From Globodera rostochiensis (lineage: Eukaryota > Nematoda > Chromadorea > Rhabditida > Heteroderidae): DNA of 64,000 nt. The stretch is from NCBI GenBank assembly GCA_018350325.1, contig JAEVLN010000007.1, forward strand, positions 2,595,856 through 2,659,855, in the 5' to 3' direction. This document shows positions 32,979 through 43,678 of the stretch, piece by piece (the stretch's first letter is position 1; the number at the start of each line of letters is the position of its first letter). Below the pieces are notes generated by a model. It ran no database searches and was not told the origin of the DNA. It saw only the letters and a program-made list of their open reading frames with translations. Both the position numbers and the translations under genes were made by a program.

Positions 32979-33182
32979 TCAGCCGCTCGTCCGATTGTTG
33001 ACTTTAATAAGCGATCGATCGAACTCTCCGGGTTCAATTTGATTGTTGCCATTGATGTCCATCTCGGCAAACCATGACACGTTCTTGGCAAGTTTTTTGC
33101 CCGATGTACCATTTTTGAGTTTTGTCTCCAAATGATCGATGGCCTCATTCAACGAAATGCTTCCGTTTTTGTCAACATCGAC
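32979..33182 (-). CDS. EF-hand protein, C-terminal exon with two calcium-binding loops
   Basis: Minus-strand exon of 68 codons after an acceptor (TGGGATAG). It has two canonical EF-hand loops: DVDKNGSISLNE, and about 34 residues later DINGNNQIEPGE, then a short tail ending NNRTSG at a TGA. The loops have D/N at positions 1, 3 and 5, G or N at 6, I at 8 and E at 12. Upstream exons are not found; 33230-33345 is a word-array repeat, so the gene may be 5'-truncated. Probably a calcium sensor fragment. Confidence 0.7.
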   Translation of the reverse strand, partial: VDVDKNGSISLNEAIDHLETKLKNGTSGKKLAKNVSWFAEMDINGNNQIEPGEFDRSLIKVNNRTSG

Positions 33183-33229
33183 CTATCCCAACAATAGTAA
33201 CAGACTATTATATTTTACTCTTTGGTTCA

Positions 33230-33345
33230 TTTTTTTGTGTTCAATCATATCGGACAATTATCCGGATTTCGGATAGGATTTGCCAAAATTTGTCGGATCG
33301 GATATCGGATTGGCGCCCAAAATTTGTCGGATCGGGCAACCCTGA
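33230..33345. repeat. GTCGGATCGG-type word array (half foldback)
   Basis: Repeated TTTGTCGGATCGGATATCGG words ending GGGCAACCCTGA. Resembles one arm of a foldback element; the partner arm is not identified. Confidence 0.4.
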
Positions 33346-33822
33346 TGCGGAGACGGATCAAGTAGTGGGGCGCAGACCCGAAATGTTTTTTGAGGAAAAA
33401 TAACCATAGGAGACGCCTTCGGTGGCGTTTGAGCTGAAATGTCCTATTTGTTATATCTCTCAGCCTTTTTAGTAATTCAAATCAATATTTAGGAAATTGA
33501 ATTTTCTGAACCGGTTTCAATAACCGATTTAAATATTATAAGGCTTAAATTTTTTTTTTTGAGGCGGAGAAAACTTATATAAGCGATTGGGGTGATTTAA
33601 AGCCATTTTTGCAGATTTTAAAGATAACTTAAACCGGTTTAAAGGATTTGCCGCATAAAATTCTTGATCATAAGTTCCCGTTTCTACGTTCGTATTCTGA
33701 AGTTTTACCAAACTCACAATAAAGCTGTTTTGGACAATTTTTCTTAACAAATTCCATCAAAAATTCCCAAAGGAAATAGAAATTTAAAAATTGGTTTTCT
33801 CTGTCCGGGGGCTTCTTTCTCA

Positions 33823-36800
33823 TCAGAATTTGAATTCAAAGTTTGGTCCAAAGTTCGCTTCGATTTTGTCGCCAGAGTTTGACAACGAAACCCATGGAAA
33901 CAATTCGGCGTCAGAGTCGGCGACAAACAATCCGATAGTTTCTGCCAAAAAATAACGCAAATAAATTAATTAAGCAAATAATTTAAAATGAATTGCCCAT
34001 AATTTTTATTTATTTATTTTCTTTCTTACTCAAACGCCGCCCATTCTTTGTGTAAATGATTTGGCGCGTTGCCAAATTGACGCCGCATCCGATGACGTCG
34101 CCTCCCCCAAATTTAGGTTTTCCTTTGATGACAGGATGCCCATTGGCGAGGTGGGAACATCCCTCGACCGCGTGGCCACAATAAATGCCGCAACTTGCGT
34201 AAGCGTAAGTTCCTTTTTGATGTCCAACCGGTTCGTTCAATGGCATTTGTTTAGCCCCAAGTCCAATGAGAATAACGCTAAATGATTTTTTTGTTTAGGG
34301 CAAATGCTTCTAAAGCATTTCGGAGGCTCAACTATTTATTTATTTAACTTACTCGTCTTCCACTAATATTGTCACTTCGTAGTAGAAAATACCGAATCTT
34401 CCTTTTGGAATTGGCCGTTCGGCGAGAACAGAGCAATCCTCTGAAAGTAAGCAGATTCATAAAATTTGTAAAAACTTTACAAAGCTTTTTAATCAAATCA
34501 CTTTAACAGAATAAGCTTTACCCCCGTCCTTTCCATTATTTTGAACAATCAATCGGTCGGGTTCAATGAGCGTCAGGTCTTCGCCACATTCAGCGGGATC
34601 CCATCGATTTTGAGGGGTTAGCCCTAATAATTAATTAATTATTATTTTGAATTTAAATATTGTTTCAAAAAAGAGGAAACAGCAAGTTATAATGACAGCA
34701 TTTAAAGAAACAATTAGCCTACCATTTCCACTTTCTGCTTCGATCAACGCGTCGATGTTCAGTTTTTGATAATCCTCCATCTTCTGTTGCTGTTCTTTCT
34801 TATACTCCTCCATCTTCTGTTGCTGATCTTTCTTATACTCCTCCATCTTCTGTTGCTGTTCTTTCTTATACTCCTCCATCTTCTGTTGCTGATCTTTCTT
34901 ATACTCCTCCATCTTCTGTTGCTGTTCTTTCTTATACTCCTCCATCTTCTGTTGCTGTTCTTTCTTATACTCCTCCATATTCTGTTGCTGTTCTTTCTTA
35001 TACTCCTCCATCTTCTGTTGCTGTTCTTTCTTATACTCCTCCATCTTCTGTTGCTGTTCTTTCTTATACTCCTCCATCTTCTGTTGCTGTTCTTTCTTAT
35101 ACTCCTCCATATTCTGTTGCTGTTCTTTCTTATACTCCTCCATCTTCTGTTGCTGTTCTTTCTTATACTCCTCCATCTTCTGTTGCTGTTCTTTCTTATA
35201 CTCCTCCATCTTCTGTTGCTGTTCTTTCTTATACTCCACCATCTTTGCAATCAATTCCCCATTCAGTTGATTTATTCCCTTTATTATTTAATTTAAATTT
35301 TTAAATACTTTCACCGGGCTACAGTTTCTGAAATGTAAGACCGTTATCGTACTGTTTCATTTTGGGACTAAAATTTGGACTTGGAAGCTCCCTTATATGG
35401 TTCCGGCTGCAATATTTTGAAACCGTACTGATTTTCGACCCATTTGATTCCAATGTACTGATTTGAAAAGGCAACAACCGGCTTTAAACCCACTTGATCA
35501 ATCGTTGCACTCAGTGCTTTTTGTTGTTTAGAATTCGCCGTTTGCTTTTGCTCAAGTGCATTAAGTCTGTCCAGCAATGCATTCTGATCACCTTGCAGCA
35601 ACGAAAACTGATCAATGGAAACTAAATGATTTGATAGAAATTGAAACGCCGAAATGAATGAATTATTTTGGGGGGAAAAGCTGATTAATGCAACGCCACT
35701 CACTGCTAAAATAGTTTTTTTTTTCAGAGTGTACCCTTTTGTTTTTCTGTCAACTCGTCGATGGTCTGCTGGTGTTGTCTCTGATACTGCTCCATCTTTG
35801 TCTGCAGAGCATTATGAGCAATTAGCAGTTTCTTATGTTCCAACTCGGTGCGGAGTTCCTTCTGAACAAAATGGCAAAAAAAAGATTGTTTTTGTTAAAA
35901 TATAATATATTCACATTTTCAAGCTCGAGTTTCGCAATTCTTTTCCATTCCTCCATTTGTTCAGGCCTTCTGCCGACCAATTCTTCGTGTTCTTCATTTA
36001 CTCCAACATCTCTTACAATTCTTCTACGCTTTGCATTTTGTGCCACCAAATCCTCCTCCATCTTCTGTTTCTGATACTGCTCAATCTTTGCGCTCAGTTC
36101 TCGCTTCAGCTGATTCATTCCCTTTAATTATTTAAATTTTTAAATAATATTTTCAAATGTTGACACCGGTACTGTACTGATGGTATTTCTATTTTAGTCT
36201 GGTTTTAAAAGTTGTAAAAACTCAACACGACATGGACATCAGCCGATGCCTTTAAAGTTTAAACCCACTTGGTCAATCTGTTCAGAATTCGCTATTTGGT
36301 TTTGCTCGAGTCCTTTAAGTCTTTCCAGCAATGCCATTTGATCTACTCGACTTTTCCATCCCTCCATCTGTTTATGATTTTTGCCGAGCAATTCCTTCGC
36401 GTTCTTCAATTCCTCGTTGACCTCGTTCAATTCCAATTCAATTTTCGTGATCTTTTCACGGCACCGCTAAAAATTTGTAAATTTAAAAGAATAAAAGGAA
36501 TAAAAAATATCGGTACTTATCCTTTTTATGTAACACTTTCAAATTAAAAAATGGCAACAAATAACGCGCTGAACATTCAAAATGCTTCCGATATGCCTAA
36601 ATTACCCGAAGCGGGCCATTAGCGTCTGGCCACTAGCGTCTCAGGGAAGCAGCTCATAACTTTTTTCAAGACTGACCAATATTTATAATCTTTATATCAT
36701 TCGAAAGGCCGTAATAAGACGAAGCTATTTATAAGCATTCGAAAAGCATTGGATAAAGTTGAACAAAGTTATGACTAGAAACCATGAAAAAGTCCGATTT

Positions 36801-38524
36801 TTGCACTTTTTAATGTAAAACTTTTTAATAGTGCATCGAACCGGCTCGTAGCTGCTGACATATATCTTCTAATCATTTAGCGCTTTCGAATTATATAAAG
36901 ATTATGAAGATTGGCCAGTCTTGCAAAAAAGTTATGTGCTGCCAAACGTCCTTGAGACGCTAATGACCCCTACTCTAAATTACCAGCGATTTTGCCTTCT
37001 CATTTTTACTGGCTGTTCATTTTGCCCGATTTCCAACCCAAAAATGGCAACAAATTTTATCGTTCTTTCCAAATAACTTCCAATGTAAGTTTGATGATAT
37101 TCTGGCACAAATCGTTGCTTTTATGCCGCCTCCTAAGTAGTACCAGTACGCTATTTGTTGCCCTTTTCTAAAAATTTGAAAGCGTGTACTGCAGGGCTGG
37201 GCAAAATTCGGATCCGAAATTTCGGGTTTTTTGGCCGTTTCGGATTTCGGAATTTAAGTAAAATTTCGGATTTTACACCCCTAAGAATGGGGTTATTGAA
37301 TAACCCTACAGTTTGGTTTTGGTGTAGTGGTGAGTGGTGGAGGCAGTTTAAGATGGGTTGGGTGGGGTTCAGATCCACGACTGTGTTCATTACTTTTTCT
37401 GACTCTCTTAACTTTACGGTGGTCTAGGCAATTCTAAATATTCTTCCCTTTGGTTTTGCTACATTCGTAATTTTTGGACCAATTTTCTAACAAATCTCGT
37501 TAAATCTTCAAAAAAAATTTTCTCAGCGGCGCCTATCGGCACCGCCGACCCTTCCTCCCACAAATAAAGCAGAATTCGCAAAAAAAAAATTCATAGGCAA
37601 ATATTGATTTTTATACAATTTTATAACAAAAATATAAAAATTCTAAAAAGTTTACCAAAAATTAAATTTTCAAAAAAAAGGTTTAAGAAAAATGAAATAA
37701 AAACAAAAAGCATCACTAAAAATCGAACATTTTTCTCAAAAATTGCTTAACAAAAATGCAATAAAAAGCAAAAAATGCACCCCTAAAATCGAAATTTTTT
37801 TTTTTGAATCAGCCCCCCCCTTCCTGGGCACGCTTTTTTTCCCGGCGGCGCCTGTCGGCACCGCCGGCCCCCACCCCCGAGACAATTTTCATCGATATGC
37901 AAAAATTTCACTTGAAAAATTTTCGGATTTCGTGTTTCGGAATTTCGGGATTTTTGGGTTTTCGGATTTAAAATCGTTTCGGATTTTTGGGATTTCGGAT
38001 TTAAAATCATTTCGGATTGGTGTTTCGGAAATTTCGGATTTTATTTTCCGATTTTGTCCAGCCCTGGTGTACTGTACACAAAAATAAGTACCAAAATATC
38101 ACCGCAAATTCGGCAATCCTTGCTTCTTTTCCCCCATCGTTCTTCTCTTCTTCAATTTTGTTGCGGTTGCCCAAAGTGTCGTCGGCATTCCCAAATTCTG
38201 CAAAAAGAAATTTAAGAAAATGCTTTTAAAGTGTTGTTTTTTAATTATTTGCTTCATTTTCAACCGTTTTTATTTTGTGCCACCAAATCAAAACCGGCAC
38301 TTGAGGAGGTTGACGAATTCATCGTTTGTTGGCGTTCCAATTGGGCAATTTGGGCACGCAAAAGACGCAATTCTTCAGATGGATGCAAATTGGCGAAATT
38401 TGGAGGCAAATATTCTGAAACAATGGGCATTTATTAATAAGGATTATATTAAATATAAATCAAATTTCTTACCCTGCTGATCAGCTGTTCTTCCCCCATC
38501 ATTGGTTGAATCGGTCGAAGACAT
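33823..38524 (-). CDS. Complete SPRY/B30.2 protein with long repetitive coiled coil, 11 exons, ~689 aa
   Basis: Minus-strand exons 38524-38473, 38414-38265, 38197-38103, 36466-36269, 36121-35915, 35861-35735, 35621-35494, 35278-34723, 34623-34522, 34440-34353, 34277-34030 and 33941-33823 (the last split counted with the SPRY block) join with every phase matching: 2070 coding bases from ATG to TGA. The start [11 protein letters not shown] is followed by the heptad [16 protein letters not shown], several coiled-coil exons ([20 protein letters not shown]), a 14-unit repeat, then the SPRY domain ([86 protein letters not shown]). No signal peptide, so it is likely an intracellular scaffold of the RanBP-like SPRY type. 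Intron 3 (1.6 kb) is filled with foldback elements. Confidence 0.85.
34760..35245 (-). repeat. 33-bp coding minisatellite ([11 protein letters not shown] x14)
   Basis: Fourteen tandem 33-bp units in the large exon of the SPRY gene encode [11 protein letters not shown] with few changes: N at the last position in units 4 and 8, D for E in units 11 and 13. Units 1-4 and 5-8 share the K-K-K-N pattern, which suggests a four-unit duplication step. The product is an 11-residue-period charged helix. Confidence 0.95.
36605..36975. mobile_element. Foldback element in SPRY intron 3 (AGCGTCT termini)
   Basis: The left arm CATTAGCGTCT ... CTCATAACTTTTTTCAAGAC ... AATCTTTATAT is mirrored on the right by ATATAAAGATTATGAAG ... 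AAAAAAGTTATGTGC ... AGACGCTAATG, giving imperfect inverted arms of about 90-100 bp. The terminus reads TTAGCGTCT/AGACGCTAA. No coding sequence. Confidence 0.65.
37314..37390 (+). repeat. tRNA-derived (SINE-like) segment
   Basis: TGGTGTAGTGGTGAGTGG (A-box-like) followed by GGTTCAGATCC (B-box-like) about 50 bp later. The same segment in reverse lies at 39890-39966. Confidence 0.55.
37526..37552. repeat. GGCGGCGCC...GGCACCGCC palindrome (family representative)
   Basis: A short imperfect palindrome CGGCGCCTATCGGCACCGCC followed by GACCC and a C-rich run. It recurs at about 27279, 32175, 37846, 39496 (reverse), 39655 (reverse), 41275, 42523, 62298 and 62435, nearly always within or beside foldback elements and followed by poly-purine/AT sequence. 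Confidence 0.8.
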
Positions 38525-39200
38525 GTTTATTTACTACAAAATTCTAAACTTGTTTCTAAAAGGACAAAAATCCTCAATTTTAAAAATTTCAATTGATTTA
38601 AAAACTGTTTTTAATTTTCAATTTACATAAAAGGCGATCGATATAAAATTGGGAGGAGGGAGGAATTTACAAAATATGTGTGGAGGAAGAAGCGAAGTTG
38701 ACAGGTCAAAGGGGGATGAGAGAGGGAATGAATGCGTAAACAATAATTGTTTTTGGGCGGGGACATTTGGCGCGCCAACAAAATGCCGACAAAAAAAAGA
38801 TTTTTTAGAAGTCTGGAAAAAAGAGTTTCTACGGGGTTTCGGAGACTTAGAATCCAAATCTGACCTCCATTTCAACCGATTTCGAATACAGGGCCCGAAT
38901 TATATTTTTTTCAAAATTCAAATTTTCCATAAATCAATTGTAGCCTTAAGATTGTTCAAAAATCACCCAAAAGGGGCAAATTTCCAAAATAGTGGCATAT
39001 CTGCCAGCAATGGTATGGAATTGCGGTCCCGACGAAAAACATTTTAAAAATTCAGAATGCATGTTTTTTAGGCTAAAATATGCGACGAACACTAATCCGA
39101 GCTCGGATTTTGCGAATGCCGAATTTCAGGCACGTGAAAAATAATTTATGCATGAACAACAAAAAAGTTTTAACAGACAAAAAATGCACGAAAACGTTTG
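38525..39200. other. No gene seen upstream of the SPRY gene
   Basis: Expected to contain the promoter of the 33823-38524 gene. No TATA-like or other element stands out enough to mark, and no coding frame is supported. Confidence 0.4.
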
Positions 39201-39204
39201 TAAT

Positions 39205-39979
39205 AGGGTTGAGCGGGACCGGGACTTTTGGAAAAAACCGGGACCGGGACTTGCCGGGACCAGAAAAACCGGGACCGGGACCAACATTTTCAACCGGGAC
39301 CGGGACCAACCGGGACTTTTCAAGAAAAAAATTTTTCTTTTATCAAACACTAAAAAATTTTAATTTTCTGGCAACACATATTGTTGATCTTCTTGATCTT
39401 CAACGTCATTGTCAGCATCAAATTCAAAATCTCTCCTTCTTCCGAATCTGAAGCTGGTGACAATTGTAAATTGTCCATATTTTAGGGAGGGTGGGGGTCG
39501 GCGGTGCGTGCCGACAGGCGCCGCCGAGAAAAATTTTTGAAATTTGGTCTCAATTTTGTTAAAGAAATTTCATCAAAATTTTAGCAAAATTATGAATACC
39601 AAAATTTTAAAAAATTCGACATATTTTTGAAGCTTATTAGGAGTGGTAAGGGTCCGGCGGCGCTGATAGGCGCCGCCGGAAGATTTTTAAAAAACTTAAC
39701 AAGATTTGTTAAGAAAATCGCTCCAAAAATAAAAATGCAAAACAAAATCCCCAAAATGTTTTTTGATTTCGTCCTGAAAAGCTTGTGAATTGTCATCTAA
39801 AATGTTTGTTTTTTTAATTGGAAAAGTTAAAAAGAATTTTTAAAAATTATTTAACCACCGTAATTGTACAGAAAATAAGAAATAATCACTGACACAGTCG
39901 GGGATCTGAACCCCCCACCCACACTTATCTCCCCGCACCAACCACTCACCATTACACCACAACCAAACCGCATTCCAAT
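39205..39979. repeat. Broken foldback arm with GGGACC words, palindromes and tRNA-like segment
   Basis: 39205-39320 begins AGGGTTGAGCGGGACCGGG and consists of CCGGGACC words, one arm of the 29926-type element. Reverse-oriented GGCGGCGCC palindromes sit near 39496 and 39655. A reverse tRNA-like segment spans 39890-39966 (B box reads GGTTCAGATCC on the minus strand). The opposite arm is displaced by nested insertions. Confidence 0.6.
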
Positions 39980-40254
39980 CAGAGCTGGACGAAATTTCGT
40001 TTCGTTTCGTAGAATTTTTGCTATTTCGTTTCGTGTTTCGTTTCGTAAAATGAAATTTAACTTTTTTCGTTTCGTAAAAGACTGTTTTCCACGAAACAAC
40101 CACGAAAAAGCACCCCTAAAGATCGAGGTTTTTTGGATAGAGGTGTGGGGAGGCCCTTTTGTTGTGCTACATTCGTAATTTTTGGAATAATTTTCTTAAC
40201 AAATCTTGTTAAGTTTTTGAAAAAATCTCCCGGCGCCGCCGGCGTGGCTGGGGT

Positions 40255-41156
40255 TTTCGACACTGATTGATTTCGACACTGAAGGAATTCGACACTGGAT
40301 TTCGACACTGATGGATTTCGACACTGAACTATTTTGCTTTTTTTCACTGTTTTCATATGATTTCGACACTGATGAATTTCGACAAACTTTGATTTCGACA
40401 CTGAACCAAAATTTTAAAAATGTTTAGTTTTTGCGAATATTATAATGTTAATTAAGTAGAAATCAATCAAAAATGCAGAAGATAGTCTCACACACGAAGA
40501 AAAACAAGGTTAAACGATTTTGAAAACCGAGTGTTGAAAATTTTGAAATTTTAACTTAGGAAGTTACGCTATGGCATTGTGTATAGTCAATAAATTACAA
40601 ATTTATTTCCAACAATATTACAGAATATTTCGCAAAATTTTTATGGCCGGCCGTAACACGCCCCATTTTGTAGCGAAGCCATTCTCGTCGAATTGCCAGG
40701 CCATTTGTACTGAAGCGCGTCCAGGGCAGTACGGCGGTCGAACCGGGCAACGCCAATACTCCCAATCTTCGTCAATGTTGGCGTCTCTTTCATAGCAATA
40801 TTCGAAGCCCCGGAATGCAAGGAGGCTTCTTCCGCGATTCGATTTAGCTTCGTTGAACTCTTAAAAGGTCACATCGGCTCGGGAAGACCAAAAAAAGATA
40901 AGGACTACAAACACCACATCCAAGTGGGCATGAAAATAGATGTTTGCTTCGATTTTGCTTGATTAATTTCTCGAATGGGTGAATTGATAATAATTCATAA
41001 ATTAAGACATTTTTTGCTAATTATTTCATAAATTCATCAGTGGCGAAATCATAGGAAAACAGTGAAAAAAAGCAAAATAGTTCAGTGTCGAAAACCATCA
41101 GTGTCGAAATCCAGTGTCGAATTCCTTCAGTGTCGAAATCAATCAGTGTCGAATTC
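40255..41156. mobile_element. Nested foldback/MULE-like element, TTCGACACTG-word termini
   Basis: Left arm 40255-40345 repeats TTCGACACTGA words and ends TTTTGCTTTTTTTCACTG. The right arm 41060-41156 is its inverse in the same order. It splits a GGCGGCGCC-type palindrome, with CCGCCGG on both sides. It contains a minus-strand FLYWCH-like frame (40595-40862), which links it to Mutator-like transposons. Confidence 0.75.
40595..40862 (-). pseudogene. FLYWCH-type zinc-finger fragment
   Basis: The minus-strand frame reads SNRGRSLLAFRGFEYCYER, EDWEYWRCPVRPPYCPGRA, then MAWQFDENGFAT. The pattern (R-G-x3-L, F/Y, E-x2-YWRC, C-x-GRA) is that of FLYWCH zinc fingers, typical N-terminal domains of MULE transposases. 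The terminal histidine pair is not seen. No transposase core follows, so it is a remnant. Confidence 0.6.
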
Positions 41157-41689
41157 ATATGGCACCACCGCCGGACCCTTTAATATTCCTAAAAAAGCTT
41201 CAAAAAATTATCGTATTTTTAAAATTTTGGCTGCAATTTCTTAACAAATAAAGTCAAAAATTCAAAATTTTCCCCGGCGGCGCCTATCGGCACCGCCGAC
41301 CCCCACCCCAAAAGAAAAGCGGATTTTCATGCTGATGATGCAATCGATGTTAAAGACAACAAGGAAAATGATTTTGAATAATAAAAAAAATTTGTTTCCC
41401 CTTTGACCTTACAACAAAAAAATCCTTATTGCCAGTCCAGGTTTGAAAAGATGTTTATTTTCAATTTTTATCTTGATTAAACATAATATTTGACAAAAAA
41501 AACAAGACTTTAAAAAAAATTTTTATTTCGTTTCGTTTCGTAGAATTTTTGCTGTTTCGTTTCGTAAAATGAAATTTGTCCTTTTTCGTTTCGTAAATTG
41601 AAAAAAAAATTTTTTTCGTTTCGTTTCGTCGGCAAAAAATTTTGAGTTTCGTCCAGCTCTGATTCCATCCTCCAAAAATCCCATTCTTA

Positions 41690-41805
41690 GGGGTGTATAT
41701 TTTTTCCGTTTTTTTTTCCGTTAAAAAGGGCATTTTAACGGAAAACGGAATAAAGGCCCAAAAACAACGGAAAAACGGAAAACGGAATTCCGCCCATCCC
41801 TGGTG
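41690..41805. repeat. CGGAAAACGGAA word array (half foldback)
   Basis: Starts with the linker CATTCTTAGGGGTGTATATT, then repeated CGGAAAAACGGAA words, ending ATTCCGCCCATCCCTGG. Same terminus as 10003-10093 and 15624-15714. Confidence 0.6.
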
Positions 41806-41893
41806 TGCACCCTTAAATATGTGTCCGTCCGTCATTTCTTTTCATATCCCCTCAAACGCTGCAAAACTTTGGGTGCATTTTTGAGGGTTATTA

Positions 41894-43039
41894 CCAGTGT
41901 TTTCCTGTTCCAGCTTGGCCTGTTCTGTTCCTGTTCTGTTCCTGTTCCTGTTCCTGTTCTATTCTAGAATTTAGAACAGCACAGGAACAGGAACAGATTC
42001 AAAATCCTTGGAACAGGAACAGAACAGGCCAAGCTAGAACAGGGTAAAAATTGAAGAATTGAACTTTTATTGAGTAATATATTTGAAATTTTCCAACTAT
42101 TCAGTATGATCTCAGGTGGCGTAGTGGTTAAACTGAGTGACGTGATTCAATTTTGGCTAAGGTTCAACTTTCCCTAGTGAAAATCTTTTTTATTCTTTTT
42201 ATTTTACTCCCTGGTGTGGTGTAATGGCGAGTGATATGTGATGCCTGGGGCTGTGGGTTCGAACCCCCGACTTTGTAAATGATTTTTTTTTCTCTCTCTT
42301 TTTATGAACTTTGATGGTAATTAAAAATATTTTAGATTTAATATTTTTTGAAGACATATAAATTTTTTATTTGTTTTATTAAACTTGAGAAAAAAATCAT
42401 ATGGGGACCCTTTTGTTTTGTTTTTAAAAATCAAGACCAATTTTTTTAACAATTCCATCAAAATCTTCAAAAAATGGTTGCAAATCCCTTAACAAATTAA
42501 GTCAAAAATTCAAAATTTTCTCGGCGGCGCCTATTGGCACCGCAGACCCCCCCCCGCCCCTCCCCCCTGATGTAAAGCAGAATTCTCAAAAAATTTTGAA
42601 TTTGAGTTGCTCCCCATTCTCAAAATTGGGTCGCCCCCGACCTTCGACATGACCAACCCCAACCTCCTTTTCCCGCCCAAGGGGTCGGGAACAACCCTAT
42701 TTTGAACCTAAATTAAAATATTTTCGTAAAATTCTCGTGTTTTTGAGGGTCAATCTCGAGTCTCGGGGTAAAGTCTTGGTAAGGTTAGGTCTCGAGCATC
42801 ACTAGGAAGTGATTGAACACTTTGTCCAATGCATCATCAATTAAAATTTCAGACTGAATTTCACTCGGAAAATTTTTAATTTGGAACAGTCTAAGAACAG
42901 TTTACTCTGTTCTGTTCCTGTTCTGTTCCTGTTCTGTTCTCGAGGTCGGAACAGAACAGGAACAGAACAGATAGGCTGTTCTAAGATTTCAGAACAGAAC
43001 AGGAACAGGTTCAAAATTGTTGGAACAGGAAAACACTGG
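41894..43039. mobile_element. Foldback element, GAACAG-word termini, 8-bp target duplication, dimeric tRNA-like core
   Basis: Ends CCAGTGTTTTCCTGTTCC and TTGGAACAGGAAAACACTGG are inverted, flanked by GTTATTAC on both sides. Arms are GGAACAGGAACAG arrays. The core has two tRNA-like segments in tandem (42114-42180 and 42211-42288) and a GGCGGCGCC palindrome (42523). A truncated inverse copy is at about 62290-62876. Confidence 0.85.
42114..42288 (+). repeat. Dimeric tRNA-derived (SINE-like) segment
   Basis: First unit: GTGGCGTAGTGGTTAAACTG (A-box-like) and AAGGTTCAACTTTCCC (B-box-like). Second unit: GGTGTGGTGTAATGGCGAGTG (A-box-like) and GTGGGTTCGAACCCCCGAC (canonical B box), followed by a T-run. 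The same pair in reverse is at 62480-62660. Confidence 0.65.
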
Positions 43040-43678
43040 TTATTACATTTTTCTTTACAAAATTTTCCAGAGAAAAATTTTCTCCAAAATCAATTTAAGG
43101 GTAACATTTTTGTGTTTTTTTGATGCAATTTGTTAAGAAAAATGGTCTAAAACTACAAATTTTGCAAAACGAATGTATTGGGCTTCGCCCAGCAAAAGTA
43201 TGGAAATTGGGTGAATGGAGAAAAATTTCGTGATAGATGAACATACCTCCAAACAATTTGAAAAATAATCCCCCATCCTCAGAGTAGGTTGAAAAATAAT
43301 CCCCCATGAGGGATTACAAGAGTATATACGGTAATCAGTTTCTTTATAAGCAGATTTGCAAAGACAACAAAATCAGATCAGATCATAGACCTATTTGAAA
43401 ACAAAACGAATTGTATAACTGTAAAAATCATCGACCGTCAAGGCTTCTTATCGGCGATTTTTGCTTTCTTTACGACGTCGGGGGTATTGTCTCGTCCGGG
43501 GAGGCGTCGGAGCATTCTTAAATAAATGTGTCATTTTTAGTAGTTAATTCTGTTTTTACCAATTTTTACCGAAAAAACTTGGTTCAAGTTTTTTTTTTGT
43601 CATTTGCGCTTTTTAGCGGAGAATACGGAAAAATAACGAAGTTGAAATTGCATGCATAAGGCAAAAGAGAAAAAATAG
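43040..43678. repeat. MITE remnant and intergenic sequence
   Basis: 43255-43333 contains AATAATCCCCCAT words and ends GATTACAAGAGTATATACGGTA, one end of the 19235-type MITE. 43540-43660 is homologous to 21580-21770, the 3' flank of the paralogous zinc-finger exon. No gene is supported. Confidence 0.55.

Larger units (their letters stand above)
37192..38066. mobile_element. Foldback element, TTTCGGA-word termini, 8-bp target duplication
   Basis: Ends CAGGGCTGGGCAAAATTCGG and CCGATTTTGTCCAGCCCTG are inverted and flanked by the direct repeat GTGTACTG on both sides. Arms are arrays of TTTCGGATTTCGG words. Inside: ACACCCCTAAGAATGG, a tRNA-like segment (about 37314-37390, B box GGTTCAGATCC), and two GGCGGCGCC...CACCGCC palindromes (37526, 37846). 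Lies in SPRY intron 3. Confidence 0.85.
39980..41661. mobile_element. Foldback element, TTTCGT-word termini, with a nested element
   Basis: Ends CAGAGCTGGACGAAATTTCG and CGTCCAGCTCTG are inverted; both arms are built of TTTCGTTTCGT words. The flanks carry ATTCCAAT and ATTCCATC, a possible imperfect target duplication. Inside are CACCCCTAAAGATCG, palindrome pieces and the nested element 40255-41156. Confidence 0.75.

Noticed and set aside
34766..35296. Plus-strand leucine-rich open frame across the 33-bp repeat
   Set aside because: It is the antisense shadow of the [11 protein letters not shown] repeat, which is coding on the minus strand with matching splice phases.
42211..42288. True tRNA gene
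   Set aside because: A and B boxes are present, but no acceptor/anticodon stems could be paired by eye, and the segment recurs inside transposons.
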